This document shows positions 40,451 through 48,842 of a stretch of 64,000 bases of DNA, piece after piece (the first letter of the stretch is position 1; each line of letters opens with the position of its first letter). Origin of the DNA: Streptomyces sp. V2I9 (GTDB taxonomy: Bacteria > Actinomycetota > Actinomycetes > Streptomycetales > Streptomycetaceae); NCBI RefSeq assembly GCF_030817475.1, contig NZ_JAUSZJ010000002.1:124001-188000 (forward strand), written 5' to 3'. A program made the position numbers and the translations under genes. The notes beneath the pieces were generated by a model. The model saw only the letters and a list, made by a program, of their open reading frames with translations. It made no database searches and was not told the DNA's origin.

Positions 40451-40514
40451 CGGGCCCGGATGTGGGGCGGGGCCGGAGAGATTCTTCTCCGGCCCCGCCC
40501 CACATCCGGGCCCG
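40451..40514. terminator. Perfect 29-bp hairpin between the gvp operon and the imu cassette
   Basis: The two 29-base arms (starting CGGGCCCGGATG) are exact complements around the loop GATTCT. It starts 38 bases past the stop of the last gvp-side gene (40552) on the minus strand and so ends the gas-vesicle transcript. Its length and perfection are far beyond what termination needs. Confidence 0.85.
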
Positions 40515-40551
40515 TGGTGCCCCGGCGTCCCGCGTCCGTTCCGTACCGCGT

Positions 40552-41007
40552 TCAGATCCGCCCGCGTGCCAGCCGGGTGAGCGGGCCCATCGGAGGCTTG
40601 GCCGTCGAACGCCCGACGGCGAACGCCGCCCCGGCGACCCCGGCCACTCCGGCCGCGGCTCCGACGGCGACCGCCTTCCGGTGCTTGACGACGGTCCAGG
40701 CCGTACCGGCCGCGCTCGCGGCCTTGGCCGCGTTGGCGGCCACGGCCTGCTGACCGCTCTGGAGGCCGGCGGCGGCGGCACGGCCGACGCGCCGGGTGGT
40801 CTCACCGGCCGCCCGTACGCCCTCCGAGGCCGAGTCCTTGGCGCTCCCGGCCGCGGACCGCGCCTCGTCGCTCTTGGCCCGAGTCTGCTCACCGGCCTTC
40901 TCCGCGGTGGCGGTGGCCGTCTTGCCGGCCGAGGCGGCCGTCTTGCGAGCGGTGGCGGTCCGGCCCTTGCTCTGGGTGGAGTTCTTTGCGTCCTTGTCGT
41001 CAGTCAT
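40552..41007 (-). CDS. Ala/Lys-rich gvp-linked protein with a glycine-zipper membrane segment
   Basis: A 151-residue protein with no assigned family. Residues 1-95 are Ala/Lys/Thr/Ser-rich, strongly charged and low in complexity (KTAASAGKTATATAEKAGEQ), like LEA or histone-H1-type tails. A hydrophobic Gly/Ala stretch VAVGAAAGVAGVAGAAFAVG near residues 110-130 could cross a membrane, followed by a basic end. It lies 49 bases after gvpK on the same strand and precedes the big terminator, so it is probably co-transcribed with the gas-vesicle genes. It may be a stress protein that merely lies there. Confidence 0.7.
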   Translation of the reverse strand: MTDDKDAKNSTQSKGRTATARKTAASAGKTATATAEKAGEQTRAKSDEARSAAGSAKDSASEGVRAAGETTRRVGRAAAAGLQSGQQAVAANAAKAASAAGTAWTVVKHRKAVAVGAAAGVAGVAGAAFAVGRSTAKPPMGPLTRLARGRI

Positions 41008-41056
41008 GGGCTCCTCCTTGCCGTGCGCGATGGGATGAAACCTGGATTCGGCGCGT

Positions 41057-41473
41057 TCAGGCGCCGTTGTGCGGAAGCAGCGAACCGAGCGGCCCGAGGT
41101 CGAGATTGAGGTCGTCCATCGTCAGCCCGTAGCGGTCGCACAGCTCGGTCATGCGTTCGTTCAAGATCATCAGGGTCATGCCGATCCGTTCCTCCTGGAG
41201 CTCGCTCAGGTCGCCCTGCTCGACGCGGTGGATCGCGGTGCGCTCCATGAGCTGGCGCAGCAACTCGACGATGGTGAGCACCAATTTGATGAGGTCCCGT
41301 TCCACGGTGTCCGGGTCGGTCTGCAGCCGCTGGGCCGCCGCCGAGGGACCGCGGCCGTCGTCCGGTTGCGCGGGGGCGAGCCCGAACGCGCGGGCCGCGG
41401 TGCGGGCCACCTCTTCGGCCGCCGTGGCGGCGGTGGTCCCCTCCGCGCTTCGCGCGCGGTCGTCCTCGTTCAT
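41057..41473 (-). CDS. gvpK: Gas vesicle protein GvpK
   Basis: A 138-residue GvpK. The family core is visible: DLIKLVLTIVELLRQLMERTAI, then GDLSELQEERIGMTLM, RMTELCDRYGLTMDDLNLDLGPLG. The ATG at 41473 follows GGAGGAGAAGG. An upstream in-frame start at 41539 would overlap gvpS and is less likely. GvpK is a minor, conserved gas-vesicle assembly protein. It follows gvpS after 59 bases. Confidence 0.92.
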   Translation of the reverse strand: MNEDDRARSAEGTTAATAAEEVARTAARAFGLAPAQPDDGRGPSAAAQRLQTDPDTVERDLIKLVLTIVELLRQLMERTAIHRVEQGDLSELQEERIGMTLMILNERMTELCDRYGLTMDDLNLDLGPLGSLLPHNGA

Positions 41474-41532
41474 CGTGTCCTTCTCCTCCCCGCTCTCCGG
41501 GGCGTGCCGCTCGTACGCCACCGGTGCCGGGC

Positions 41533-41745
41533 TCACCACGGCCCCGGCTCCTCACCGGTGATCGAGCGGATCACCGCTCGCAGATTGATGTGGACGAGAT
41601 CCACGTCGGCGATGGACAGGACGAGGTCTCCCGTGAGCACGGCCCCGCCGTTCAGCAGCCGGTCCAGAAGGTCGATGAGGGCGACGGGCGGGCCGCTCCG
41701 GGGCTCGCTCTCCCCCAGAACACCGCCGATGAGGTCGGTGCTCAT
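41533..41745 (-). CDS. gvpS: Small GvpA-like gas vesicle protein GvpS
   Basis: A 70-residue protein with the GvpA fold signature ALIDLLDRLLNGGAVLTGD followed by VLSIADVDLVHINLRAVI. It lacks the long tails of GvpA and GvpJ. It is a minor wall-type or nucleation protein. Its ATG overlaps the gvpL stop (ATGA), so translation is coupled. Confidence 0.9.
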   Translation of the reverse strand: MSTDLIGGVLGESEPRSGPPVALIDLLDRLLNGGAVLTGDLVLSIADVDLVHINLRAVIRSITGEEPGPW

Positions 41746-42602
41746 CGCGGGCCACCACCGTCCACGCCCTCCGCCACCATGGCGGTGGCGAACGAGTAGG
41801 GCGCCCACGGCCCGGTCACCTCGATCGACACGCCGGGGGCGCCGTCGGCCAGCGCGGCCAGCTCGCGGTGGAGTCCGGCCGCGTCCTCACGGGGTACGAG
41901 ATAGGCCTCATTGGTCACGTTCACCCCGGCCCTGGCGGCGAGTTGCCCCTGCTGCGGGCGGTGCACCGCCCGCGACGACGCCACCCCCTCCGCCAGTCCC
42001 GCGGCGCGGGCGGCGAGATCGGAGGCCGCCTGGTAGACGTCCTGGCTGTCGCGCTGCTGCGCCTGGCGCCGCCGCAGGTAGGCGCGGCCCGCCCCGGCGC
42101 CGGACGGCGTCACGGCGGACGGCCCGGCGGGTGCTGCCGCGGCGGCCTCACGGGGATCGGCGTACACCTTCACGCCCAGCTCGACATGGCCCTCCAGGCG
42201 GCCCAACAGCTCCTGGAAGTCACTGCGTTGCCGGGCCAGCATGGCGGCCACCCGGAAGTCGTCCAGGTAGACCGTGGCCAGCCGCATCGGCAGGACGGCG
42301 GTCTCCGCGAACGCGGCGTCCACCACGGCGTGGTGGGCACGGGCCACGGCTTCGAGCCGGTCCAGGTCCTCCATCTGCGCGGTGAGCCCCTGCTCGCTGA
42401 ACGCGTCCGCCGACACGGAGGAGACGAGCGCGCACAGCCCTCCCCCGACGACGGGGCGCAAGGGCCGGCCGTCCAGACCGGGCAGCCGCGTGGCGAGCCC
42501 GTCCAGGGCGGGGCCCTCGCGGCCGACCGCGTAGACGTAACTCATCTCCCCGGCGCCGCCCGCGTCCGGTGCACCGGCGGGGGTGTTCGGTCCGGTACTC
42601 AT
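41742..42602 (-). CDS. gvpL: Gas vesicle protein GvpL (GvpL/GvpF family)
   Basis: A 286-residue GvpL/F protein. It begins with SYVYAVGREG after an 18-residue leader, contains AVLPMRLATVYLDDFRV and GHVELGVKVYA, and ends with VTGPWAPYSFATAM, all family landmarks shared with GvpF at 45389. An Ala/Pro-rich insert of about 25 residues sits in the middle. GvpL/F proteins interact with GvpA during early assembly. Start overlaps the gvpJ stop by four bases. Confidence 0.92.
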   Translation of the reverse strand: MSTGPNTPAGAPDAGGAGEMSYVYAVGREGPALDGLATRLPGLDGRPLRPVVGGGLCALVSSVSADAFSEQGLTAQMEDLDRLEAVARAHHAVVDAAFAETAVLPMRLATVYLDDFRVAAMLARQRSDFQELLGRLEGHVELGVKVYADPREAAAAAPAGPSAVTPSGAGAGRAYLRRRQAQQRDSQDVYQAASDLAARAAGLAEGVASSRAVHRPQQGQLAARAGVNVTNEAYLVPREDAAGLHRELAALADGAPGVSIEVTGPWAPYSFATAMVAEGVDGGGPR

Positions 42603-43087
42603 CGCTCCTCCTCCTGTCCGGACGGATCCGCCGGTGCCTCGGCCTCGGTGGCGCCCGGAAGCGCGGCCGCCGACCGCAGACGGGCCAGTTCGGCGCGCAG
42701 CCGCTCGTTCTCCTCCGCCAGCGCCTCGTTCCCGGCGCCTGCCCCGGCCCCGGGCGGGGGGCCGATCCCGGCACCGGACACGGTTCCCGCCTCCGTCTCA
42801 CGCTCACGCGCTGCGGGGCGGGCCCGCGAGGAGAGCGAGGGGTCGTGCTCCCACCAGTCGATGCCCATCTCCTTGGCCTTGTCGACGGAGGCGACGAGCA
42901 GGCGGAGCTTGATGGTGAGCAGTTCGATGTCGAGCAGGTTGATCTGGATGTCACCGGCGATGACGATCCCCTTGTCGAGCACCCTTTCCAGGATGTCGGC
43001 GAGGTTGGCCGACGAGCCCTGCTGCCCGCGTGCCGGGGCGGCCCCTCGGGGCGAGGCCGGCAGTCGGCCGGCGAGTGAATCGGACAC
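42599..43087 (-). CDS. gvpJ: Gas vesicle protein GvpJ (GvpA-like, extended)
   Basis: A 162-residue protein with a GvpA-type core at about residues 27-85: NLADILERVLDKGIVIAGD, INLLDIELLTIKLRLLVAS and KAKEMGIDWWEHDP, the last being typical of GvpJ/M types. A Gly/Ala-rich and Glu-rich coiled tail of about 75 residues follows. It is a minor wall-tip or nucleation protein. It follows gvpZ after 128 bases. Confidence 0.92.
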   Translation of the reverse strand: MSDSLAGRLPASPRGAAPARGQQGSSANLADILERVLDKGIVIAGDIQINLLDIELLTIKLRLLVASVDKAKEMGIDWWEHDPSLSSRARPAARERETEAGTVSGAGIGPPPGAGAGAGNEALAEENERLRAELARLRSAAALPGATEAEAPADPSGQEEER

Positions 43088-43215
43088 GGTCTCTCACTCC
43101 TTTCCACGGGGTGTCGGTGGGCTGGTGCCGCTACGGCTCCGGGTGCGAGCCCGGCGGCCGGCCTCCGGGGGTGTGCCCGGGGGCCGGTCGCGGGCGGGTC
43201 CGCGAACGGGAAGGG

Positions 43216-44451
43216 TCACCGGTCGGCGGCCGCGCGGCGTCCGGAGCGGCGGGCCGGCCGCTCGTCCTCCGCTTCCTCCTCCTCGACCGCAGGCTCGGCG
43301 TCCTCGTCGTCCTCGTCGGCGTCCAGGTCGTCCTCGGCGTCCAGGTCGCCCTCGTCCGCCGGCTCCTCCGCCTCGTCCGCCGCTTCGAGATCCTCGTCGG
43401 CGTCGTCGTCGGCGAACCCCTCGTCCCGGGGCTCCTCGTCGTAGGCGGACTCCGCCGGCTCGTCGTCCTCGAGATCTTCGTCCTCGGAGTCTTCGTCCTC
43501 GGGCTCGTCGAGGTGTTCGTCCTCGGGCTCGTCGCCCTCGTCGCGGGGCTCGTCGTCCTCGTACGCGTCCTCGGGGGCGTCGTCCTCGGATGCGGCGCCC
43601 TCGTCCTCGCGCGCCTCCTCCTCGATCGCCTCGTCGTGGCTGACGACGACCTCCCCGTCGCGGATCTCGCCACGCCAGCTGTCGGTCGCCTCACCCCGCA
43701 TCATGATGAACTTGCGGTAGAGCTTGAGGTCGAGCCGGGCGCGGCGGCCCTGGGCACGCCAGATGTTGCCGGTCTTCTCGAACAGCCCCTTGGGGAAGTA
43801 CTCGAGGACCAGCAGGACGCGGGTGAGGTCGTCGGTGACGGCGTGGAAGGTGACCACGCCCTTCACCGTGCCCTTGGCGCCCTCGGTGGTCCAGGTGATC
43901 CGCTCGTCGGGTACCTGCTCGGTGACGTTCGCCTTCCAGCTGCGGGTGGACTTGGCGACCTTCACCTTCCAGTTGCTGGTGGTGTCGTCCGCCTTCTCCA
44001 CACTCACGACGCCCTTGGCGAACGAGCTGAACTCCTGGAACTGGGTCCACTGGTCGTACGCCTCGCGGACCGGCACGCCGACGTCGATGTCCTCGACGAT
44101 GGTGACGCTCTTCGACTTGCCCCCACCGGACTTGCGGCCCTTGCCGAACAATCCCTTGACCTTGTCCTTCACGGTGTCCTTGAGGTGGGAGGCGCCCGCG
44201 CTCAGGGCGGCCTGGCCGGGCGACTTCCCCTCACCGAACGCCTGGCCTCCCTTGGCCAGGCTCTTCAAGGCGCCGCCTCCGCCGCCCGGTTCCGCGAGCT
44301 TGGACACCGAGTCGCCGAGACGGTGGCCCAACTGGGTCACGGCGTGTTCGGCACGGGCCCGGAGATAGTTCTGCAGCTCGTCCTTGAGACGGTCGGTGGC
44401 CGGGTTCTTGACCACGTCGTCCTTGATGCCGCCGAGAGCGGATTCAGGCAT
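43216..44451 (-). CDS. gvpZ: GvpZ-type SRPBCC protein with long acidic tail
   Basis: A 411-residue protein. Residues 1-115 are helical with membrane-associating Gly/Lys stretches. Residues 120-265 form an SRPBCC/polyketide-cyclase-like fold: VTIVEDIDVGVPVREAYDQW, EFSSFAKGVVSVE, ITWTTEGAKGTVKGVVTFH. The last 135 residues are almost only Asp, Glu, Ala and Pro, then end in a basic RRSGRRAAADR. It occupies the gvpZ slot of the Streptomyces gvpOAFGYZJLSK order, a gene specific to this lineage with no known function. The ATG at 44451 overlaps gvpY by 8 bases. Confidence 0.87.
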   Translation of the reverse strand: MPESALGGIKDDVVKNPATDRLKDELQNYLRARAEHAVTQLGHRLGDSVSKLAEPGGGGGALKSLAKGGQAFGEGKSPGQAALSAGASHLKDTVKDKVKGLFGKGRKSGGGKSKSVTIVEDIDVGVPVREAYDQWTQFQEFSSFAKGVVSVEKADDTTSNWKVKVAKSTRSWKANVTEQVPDERITWTTEGAKGTVKGVVTFHAVTDDLTRVLLVLEYFPKGLFEKTGNIWRAQGRRARLDLKLYRKFIMMRGEATDSWRGEIRDGEVVVSHDEAIEEEAREDEGAASEDDAPEDAYEDDEPRDEGDEPEDEHLDEPEDEDSEDEDLEDDEPAESAYDEEPRDEGFADDDADEDLEAADEAEEPADEGDLDAEDDLDADEDDEDAEPAVEEEEAEDERPARRSGRRAAADR

Positions 44452-45028
44452 CGTCGCCTCCACGGGCCTTGCGGGCACCGGAGGACGCGGTCTTGCGGGC
44501 GGCGCTGCCGCGCTTGCGCGCGGGAGCGGCCGACGTGCTTCCCTTCCCCGACCGGCCGGTGCCGGACGACGAGCGACTCTTGGACGCGGAAGGGGACTTG
44601 GAGTCGGAGGTGGCGGTCCTACGAGGGGCGCGCTTGGCCTTCCCGCTCCCGTCGGCGTCCTCGTCCGGGCCCGTGTCGTCGGCCTTCTTCGGTCGGTCGT
44701 CCTCGTCCGGCTCCCCGTCGTCGGCCTCGGGCCCGGCCCCCAGCGCCCGGGTGCGCTCCTGGAGGGAGTCCGCCAGGCTGCCGGCCCGCTGGGTGAGGGC
44801 CTTGGTGGCGGCCGACCTGGTGGCGTCCACCAGTTCCTTGCGTACCTGGTCGTTGAGCGATCCCAGGACCGGCGAGTCGGCCAGCATCCTGCCGATCTGC
44901 CGCGGGTCGAGGTCCATCTTCCTGCCGAGGAGGAACATCCCGAACCCCAGCGCGAGTTTGGCCTTCCTGGTACGCCCCAGCAGGTATCCCCCCACCAGAG
45001 CCGCGCCTATCTTGGCGTTCTTCGTCAT
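44444..45028 (-). CDS. gvpY: GvpY-type protein with basic tail
   Basis: A 194-residue lineage-specific gas-vesicle protein. The start has KIGAALVGGYLLGRTRKAKLA, a short hydrophobic segment, then helices (DSPVLGSLNDQVRKELVDAT). The second half is Asp/Glu-rich (about residues 105-130) and then Lys/Arg/Ser-rich to the end (SASKSRSSSGTGRSGKGS). The ATG at 45028 has AGAGGTG upstream; an upstream start at 45061 adds 11 residues. The function is unknown. Confidence 0.82.
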   Translation of the reverse strand: MTKNAKIGAALVGGYLLGRTRKAKLALGFGMFLLGRKMDLDPRQIGRMLADSPVLGSLNDQVRKELVDATRSAATKALTQRAGSLADSLQERTRALGAGPEADDGEPDEDDRPKKADDTGPDEDADGSGKAKRAPRRTATSDSKSPSASKSRSSSGTGRSGKGSTSAAPARKRGSAARKTASSGARKARGGDDA

Positions 45029-45080
45029 GTGTGGTGCACCTCTGAATCTCTCCCCGCTCACGCGTGGTTGTGGCTGACGT

Positions 45081-45338
45081 TCACGGCCCCTGCCGTGTGC
45101 TGTTCCGGTACGCCTCGATCTCGTCGAGCCGGTCGAGCAGTTCGTCCTCCAGCCGGTCGAACTCCTCGTCGTCGATGAGTCCGTTGTTGAGGTCCTGCTC
45201 CAGCCGCGCGAGTCGGGCGCGTACCGGCTCGGGGTCGTAGTACTCCTGCTCCGCTGCCTGGACGACCTGGTCGAGAACCCAGACCGTTCCCCGTACGGGG
45301 GCCAGCGGCAGAGTCAGGATGCTGCTGATGAGGCCCAT
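45081..45338 (-). CDS. gvpG: Gas vesicle protein GvpG
   Basis: An 85-residue GvpG. The family core is LPLAPVRGTVWVLDQVVQAAEQEYYDP followed by a long acidic helix, LARLEQDLNNGLIDDEEFDRLED, expected to form a coiled coil. GvpG is an assembly factor. It follows gvpF after 50 bases. Confidence 0.92.
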   Translation of the reverse strand: MGLISSILTLPLAPVRGTVWVLDQVVQAAEQEYYDPEPVRARLARLEQDLNNGLIDDEEFDRLEDELLDRLDEIEAYRNSTRQGP

Positions 45339-45388
45339 GGCGGACGGCTCACCTCCGCTCCCGGAAGCCGGACGGACAAGCCCGGCGG

Positions 45389-46099
45389 TCAGACGAAGCT
45401 GTACGGCGGCAGCGGGCCCGTCAGCGTCAACGTGTAGGCGTCGCCGCGCCGTTCGGCTTCCTGTTGGACCGCGGCCACGAATGCCTCGGTCTTGGCGCGG
45501 GGCACCAGGAAGGACAGATTGAGGAACTGCTGCGGGGCGGGCTCGGCGTGCGAGCTGCGCGTGGCGGCGTCCGTCAGCCGCTGGGCGACGTCCTCCGCCT
45601 CCCGCTGCCCGCGGGCGGTCACCTCGCGCGCCACCAGCTCTCCCAGGGCGATCCGGTCGTCATGGCTGCCTTGGGCCCGCGTGCGCTCGTTGAGCTGCCG
45701 GATCTCGTCGGACCCGGTCATGATCTCCCGCAGGAGGTCGTCCTCGTCCCGGCCGGCCTTGAGGTTGTACTCCACCTGGCCGTCCAGCTCCGCCAGTCGC
45801 TCCTGGTACGCGCCGGCCTCCCGCTCCAGCGCGGCGGTGACCTCGGTATCGCCGGGGCCCACCAGACCGAACCTCATCGGCAGGGTCGCGCCGCCCGCCA
45901 TCAGCGCTTCCAGCACGTTCTGATGGGCCATCACATCACGCCGCTTGGCGCGGAGTCCGGGGGGCGCGTCGCTGACGACGGCGGCCAGCCGGTCGGTGCT
46001 CACGGCACGCAGCGCGGAGGGCGGGTCGCCCACGCCGTGCAGGCCCTCCAGCGGCAGCGGGTGGCCGGCTCCGGTGATGGCGTAAATGTACGTAGGCAC
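45389..46099 (-). CDS. gvpF: Gas vesicle protein GvpF (GvpL/GvpF family)
   Basis: A 236-residue protein beginning TYIYAITGAGHPLPLEGLHG, with ATLPMRFGLVGPGDTEVT, GQVEYNLKAGRDEDDLL and the end LTLTGPLPPYSFV, all typical of GvpF. It binds the GvpA wall protein before assembly. It starts 2 bases after the gvpA stop. Confidence 0.93.
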   Translation of the reverse strand: MPTYIYAITGAGHPLPLEGLHGVGDPPSALRAVSTDRLAAVVSDAPPGLRAKRRDVMAHQNVLEALMAGGATLPMRFGLVGPGDTEVTAALEREAGAYQERLAELDGQVEYNLKAGRDEDDLLREIMTGSDEIRQLNERTRAQGSHDDRIALGELVAREVTARGQREAEDVAQRLTDAATRSSHAEPAPQQFLNLSFLVPRAKTEAFVAAVQQEAERRGDAYTLTLTGPLPPYSFV

Positions 46100-46101
46100 C
46101 G

Positions 46102-46539
46102 TTACTCCTCGCCTCGCTGGGACTGACGGCTGGACGTGGTCTTACGGGCAGTGCGCTTGCGCGGCTGCTCCTCCTCGCGCTCGTCGCTCTTGCTCTGCAA
46201 CGAATCGGTGAAAGCCTCGACGGCACCGCTGAGCGCGCCCTTGGACTTGCCCTTGGCGCCGCTCTCCGTCATGTCGCCGACGAGGTCGGTGAGCTGGCTG
46301 GGCGCCTTGCGGCCGGATTCCAGGTCGAGCCGGTTACAGGCTTCGGCGAACCTCAGATAGGTGTCGACACTCGCGACGACCACCCGGACGTCGATTTTGA
46401 GGATTTCGATACCGACCAGGGAGACACGGACGAATGCGTCGATGACGAGCCCGCGGTCGAGTATGAGCTCAAGAACGTCGTAGAGATTTCCCGAGCCGCT
46501 CCCACCGGACGTCGCATTGCTCTGTTGGACGAGGGACAT
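46102..46539 (-). CDS. gvpA: Major gas vesicle wall protein GvpA, with C-terminal extension
   Basis: A 145-residue GvpA. The core (residues 18-74) has [39 protein letters not shown] and [13 protein letters not shown]. GvpA is usually about 70-90 residues; this one carries about 70 extra residues rich in Lys, Ser and Glu, ending in an Arg/Lys tail ([18 protein letters not shown]). The ATG at 46539 is followed by a Gly/Ser/Asn leader. It forms the ribbed wall. It is followed closely by gvpF. Confidence 0.93.
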   Translation of the reverse strand: MSLVQQSNATSGGSGSGNLYDVLELILDRGLVIDAFVRVSLVGIEILKIDVRVVVASVDTYLRFAEACNRLDLESGRKAPSQLTDLVGDMTESGAKGKSKGALSGAVEAFTDSLQSKSDEREEEQPRKRTARKTTSSRQSQRGEE

Positions 46540-46610
46540 GGGGAACTCCTTTCGGTGATCTTCTTCGATACCGCCTTTCGGCGGTCTCCGTTACGTCGGA
46601 CGACGGAATG

Positions 46611-46910
46611 TCAGCGTCGATCGATCTGGCCCCAGGCATACCGGTGCAGTCGCTCGTAGGACAAAAGTGTTCCCTGGGGGTCGAGTTCGACCCGGTAGGA
46701 GGCCATCACACTCATGGTGTCCGGCACCCGCTCCAGCTCGACGACCTCCACATCGGCCGTCCAGCCGCTCTCGGTGGCCTTCACCGAGGAAACAGAACCC
46801 GGCTCGCACTGGAGCAATTCCGTGAGCTGCGCGGATGCCTGACGCATGGCAGTGGGAACGTCGACGCGCTTTCCGTCGCGCTCTTCATCGGTCTTCTTCT
46901 CGGTGCTCAT
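46611..46910 (-). CDS. gvpO: Gas vesicle protein GvpO
   Basis: A 99-residue GvpO. The body reads AMRQASAQLTELLQCEPGSVSSV, GWTADVEVVELERVPDT and VMASYRVELDPQGTLLSYERLHRY. The last segment, with conserved Tyr, is the family signature. It is the first gene of the gas-vesicle operon. GvpO influences wall protein expression in halophiles. The upstream 255 bases diverge from the GlsB-like gene. Confidence 0.9.
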   Translation of the reverse strand: MSTEKKTDEERDGKRVDVPTAMRQASAQLTELLQCEPGSVSSVKATESGWTADVEVVELERVPDTMSVMASYRVELDPQGTLLSYERLHRYAWGQIDRR

Positions 46911-47165
46911 CCTTCACCTGTCGCCGGGGATGACCGCTCACCGACCGGTCTCCGTCGTCCTTGGCTGACATCCGCATGCCCCTGCTATCCGGACGTATGC
47001 GCGAACGAAAGCAATCGATGACGGCGATTCCCGAATCCGGCGCCGGCCCCTTCCCTGCTGCGAGGTGGGGAGTTCGAGCCCCGCACCCGGCGGGATTCTC
47101 CTCGCCACGCGGGGTACGCGGGGCGGACAGTCCGTTCCCGAAGGAACCGAAGGAGTGGTCGGCCC

Positions 47166-47453
47166 ATGGAGATCTCCGGACTCGTCAGCGCCCTGGTCAT
47201 CGGTGCGGCGGTCGGCCTGCTGGGGCGACTCGTCCTGCCCGGCCGTCAGCACATCGGCGTCCTGTGGACGCTCGTCGTCGGCGTCGCCGCCGCGCTCCTG
47301 GGCTCGCTGCCGGCGTCCTTGCTGGGGGTGGGGGCCACACGGGGCGTCGACTGGATCGAGTGGCTCATCCAGGTCGTCCTGGCCGGTCTCGGCGTGGCCG
47401 GTCTCGACCGCGCCCTGGCCGGAACCGAGCGGAAGCCGCGCCTACGCGAGTGA
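47166..47453 (+). CDS. GlsB/YeaQ/YmgE-type small membrane protein
   Basis: A 95-residue protein with three hydrophobic segments (SALVIGAAVGLLGRLVLPG, LWTLVVGVAAALLGSL and VVLAGLGVAGL). It resembles the transglycosylase-associated protein family, made under envelope and general stress. AAGGAG lies upstream of the ATG. It is divergent from the gvp operon; a hairpin follows immediately. Confidence 0.82.
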   Translation: MEISGLVSALVIGAAVGLLGRLVLPGRQHIGVLWTLVVGVAAALLGSLPASLLGVGATRGVDWIEWLIQVVLAGLGVAGLDRALAGTERKPRLRE

Positions 47454-47488
47454 CGCGCGGTGGCCGGAGGGATCCCGGCCACCGCGCG
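47454..47488. terminator. Bidirectional terminator between the GlsB-like gene and yihY
   Basis: Fourteen-base perfect arms (CGCGCGGTGGCCGG and complement) around a 7-base loop, filling the gap between two convergent genes. Confidence 0.8.
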
Positions 47489-47505
47489 GGAGCGGGCAGC
47501 GCCGT

Positions 47506-48615
47506 TCAGGGGGACCGCAGGTCGCTGGAGGGGCCCGTCCCACCCATGGCCCGGCGGTCCTCGTCGGACCAGGAGCGCGTGTCTCGGGGTTCGACGTAGG
47601 GCTCCTCGTACGGGGGGTGACCGCCCAGGATGGCGCGCTCGCGCGCCATCTCCGCGTCGAACTCCAGCCCCAGCAGGATCGCCAGGTTGGTGATCCACAG
47701 CCAGACCAGGAAGACGATGACGCCGGCCAGTGCCCCGTACGTCTTGTTGTACGAGCCGAAGTTGGCGACGTAGAAGGCGAATCCGGCGGAGGCCGCCATC
47801 CAGATCAGCAGCGCCAGCACACTCCCCACCGAGCCGAAGGCGAAGCCCCGCCCCTTGGCGTTCGGGGCCGCCCAGTACAGGACCGCCAGCATGACGGACA
47901 CGCAGACGATCAGGACGGGCCACTTGGCGATCGACCAGACCAGCAGAGCGGTGTCGCCGACGCCCACCAGCGAACCGAGTTCACGGGCGATTCCTCCGCT
48001 CAGCACCACCATCAGGGCGCAGACCGCCGCCAGCACCATGAGCACCGATGTGAGCCCGACGCGGACCGGGAGCACCTTCCACAACGGCCGGCCCTCCGGC
48101 AGGTCGTAGACCGAGTTCGCCGCGCGCATGAAGGCCGCCACGTAGCCGGAGGCGACCCACAGCGATCCCAGCAGGCCGACGACCGCCAGCACCGAGCCGG
48201 TGCCGCCGCTGCCCTCGAGTTGGGTGATCGCGCTCTTGATCACGTCCTTGGCGGCTCCCGGCGCCAGCTTCTCGACGTTCTCCAGCGCCTTCTGCGTGGT
48301 CGACTCGCCCGCGATCCCGAGGAGCGAGACGAGCACGAGGAGGGCCGGGAAGAGCGACAGGATTCCGTAGTACGTGAGCCCGGCCGCCCGGTCGGTCAGC
48401 TCGTCCTGCCGGGCTTCCTTGGCCGTCCGTTTGAGGATCGCCCACCAGGACGCCCTGTGCAGGTCGGTCGGTGCGTCCGGCGCTTCGCGCTCCACCCGGT
48501 CACCGGGCCCGGCCGACCCCTCCTCGCCTCCCTCCCCCACCCGTTCCGTTCCTTCGCGGCTCCCCGGAACCTTTCCGTACGGGGAGCCCTGCTCGGTGCG
48601 CTGTTCGTCTGCCAT
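47506..48615 (-). CDS. YihY/virulence factor BrkB family membrane protein
   Basis: A 369-residue polytopic protein with about six helices. Landmarks are DRAAGLTYYGILSLFPALLVLVS, YVAAFMRAANSVYD, GLTSVLMVLAAVCALMVVLSG and IVFLVWLWITNLAILLG ending in GLEFDAEM, typical of BrkB/YihY. A charged N-terminal leader of about 80 residues and a C-terminal tail of about 35 are cytoplasmic. The family is not an established nuclease or ribonuclease and its transport role is unproven. No operon partner is visible. Confidence 0.9.
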   Translation of the reverse strand: MADEQRTEQGSPYGKVPGSREGTERVGEGGEEGSAGPGDRVEREAPDAPTDLHRASWWAILKRTAKEARQDELTDRAAGLTYYGILSLFPALLVLVSLLGIAGESTTQKALENVEKLAPGAAKDVIKSAITQLEGSGGTGSVLAVVGLLGSLWVASGYVAAFMRAANSVYDLPEGRPLWKVLPVRVGLTSVLMVLAAVCALMVVLSGGIARELGSLVGVGDTALLVWSIAKWPVLIVCVSVMLAVLYWAAPNAKGRGFAFGSVGSVLALLIWMAASAGFAFYVANFGSYNKTYGALAGVIVFLVWLWITNLAILLGLEFDAEMARERAILGGHPPYEEPYVEPRDTRSWSDEDRRAMGGTGPSSDLRSP

Positions 48616-48842
48616 GAACGGCGGCTACCCCGACCAGCGCCGTTATGCAGGTACGGGGCCTTTCGCCGGAGGCGCGGCGCGCTCCGTCCACGGGGGTCCG
48701 GGCCCCGAACGCCGACCGTTGTGCTCCTTTCGGGGCAAATGTAGGCGCATGTCGGCTCGGTGACGTCTCGTCACCGGGTGCGTGTGGCATTTCTGTAACC
48801 GCACCCCGATTAGTACGACAATCTCACCAATCAGGAGTCGTC

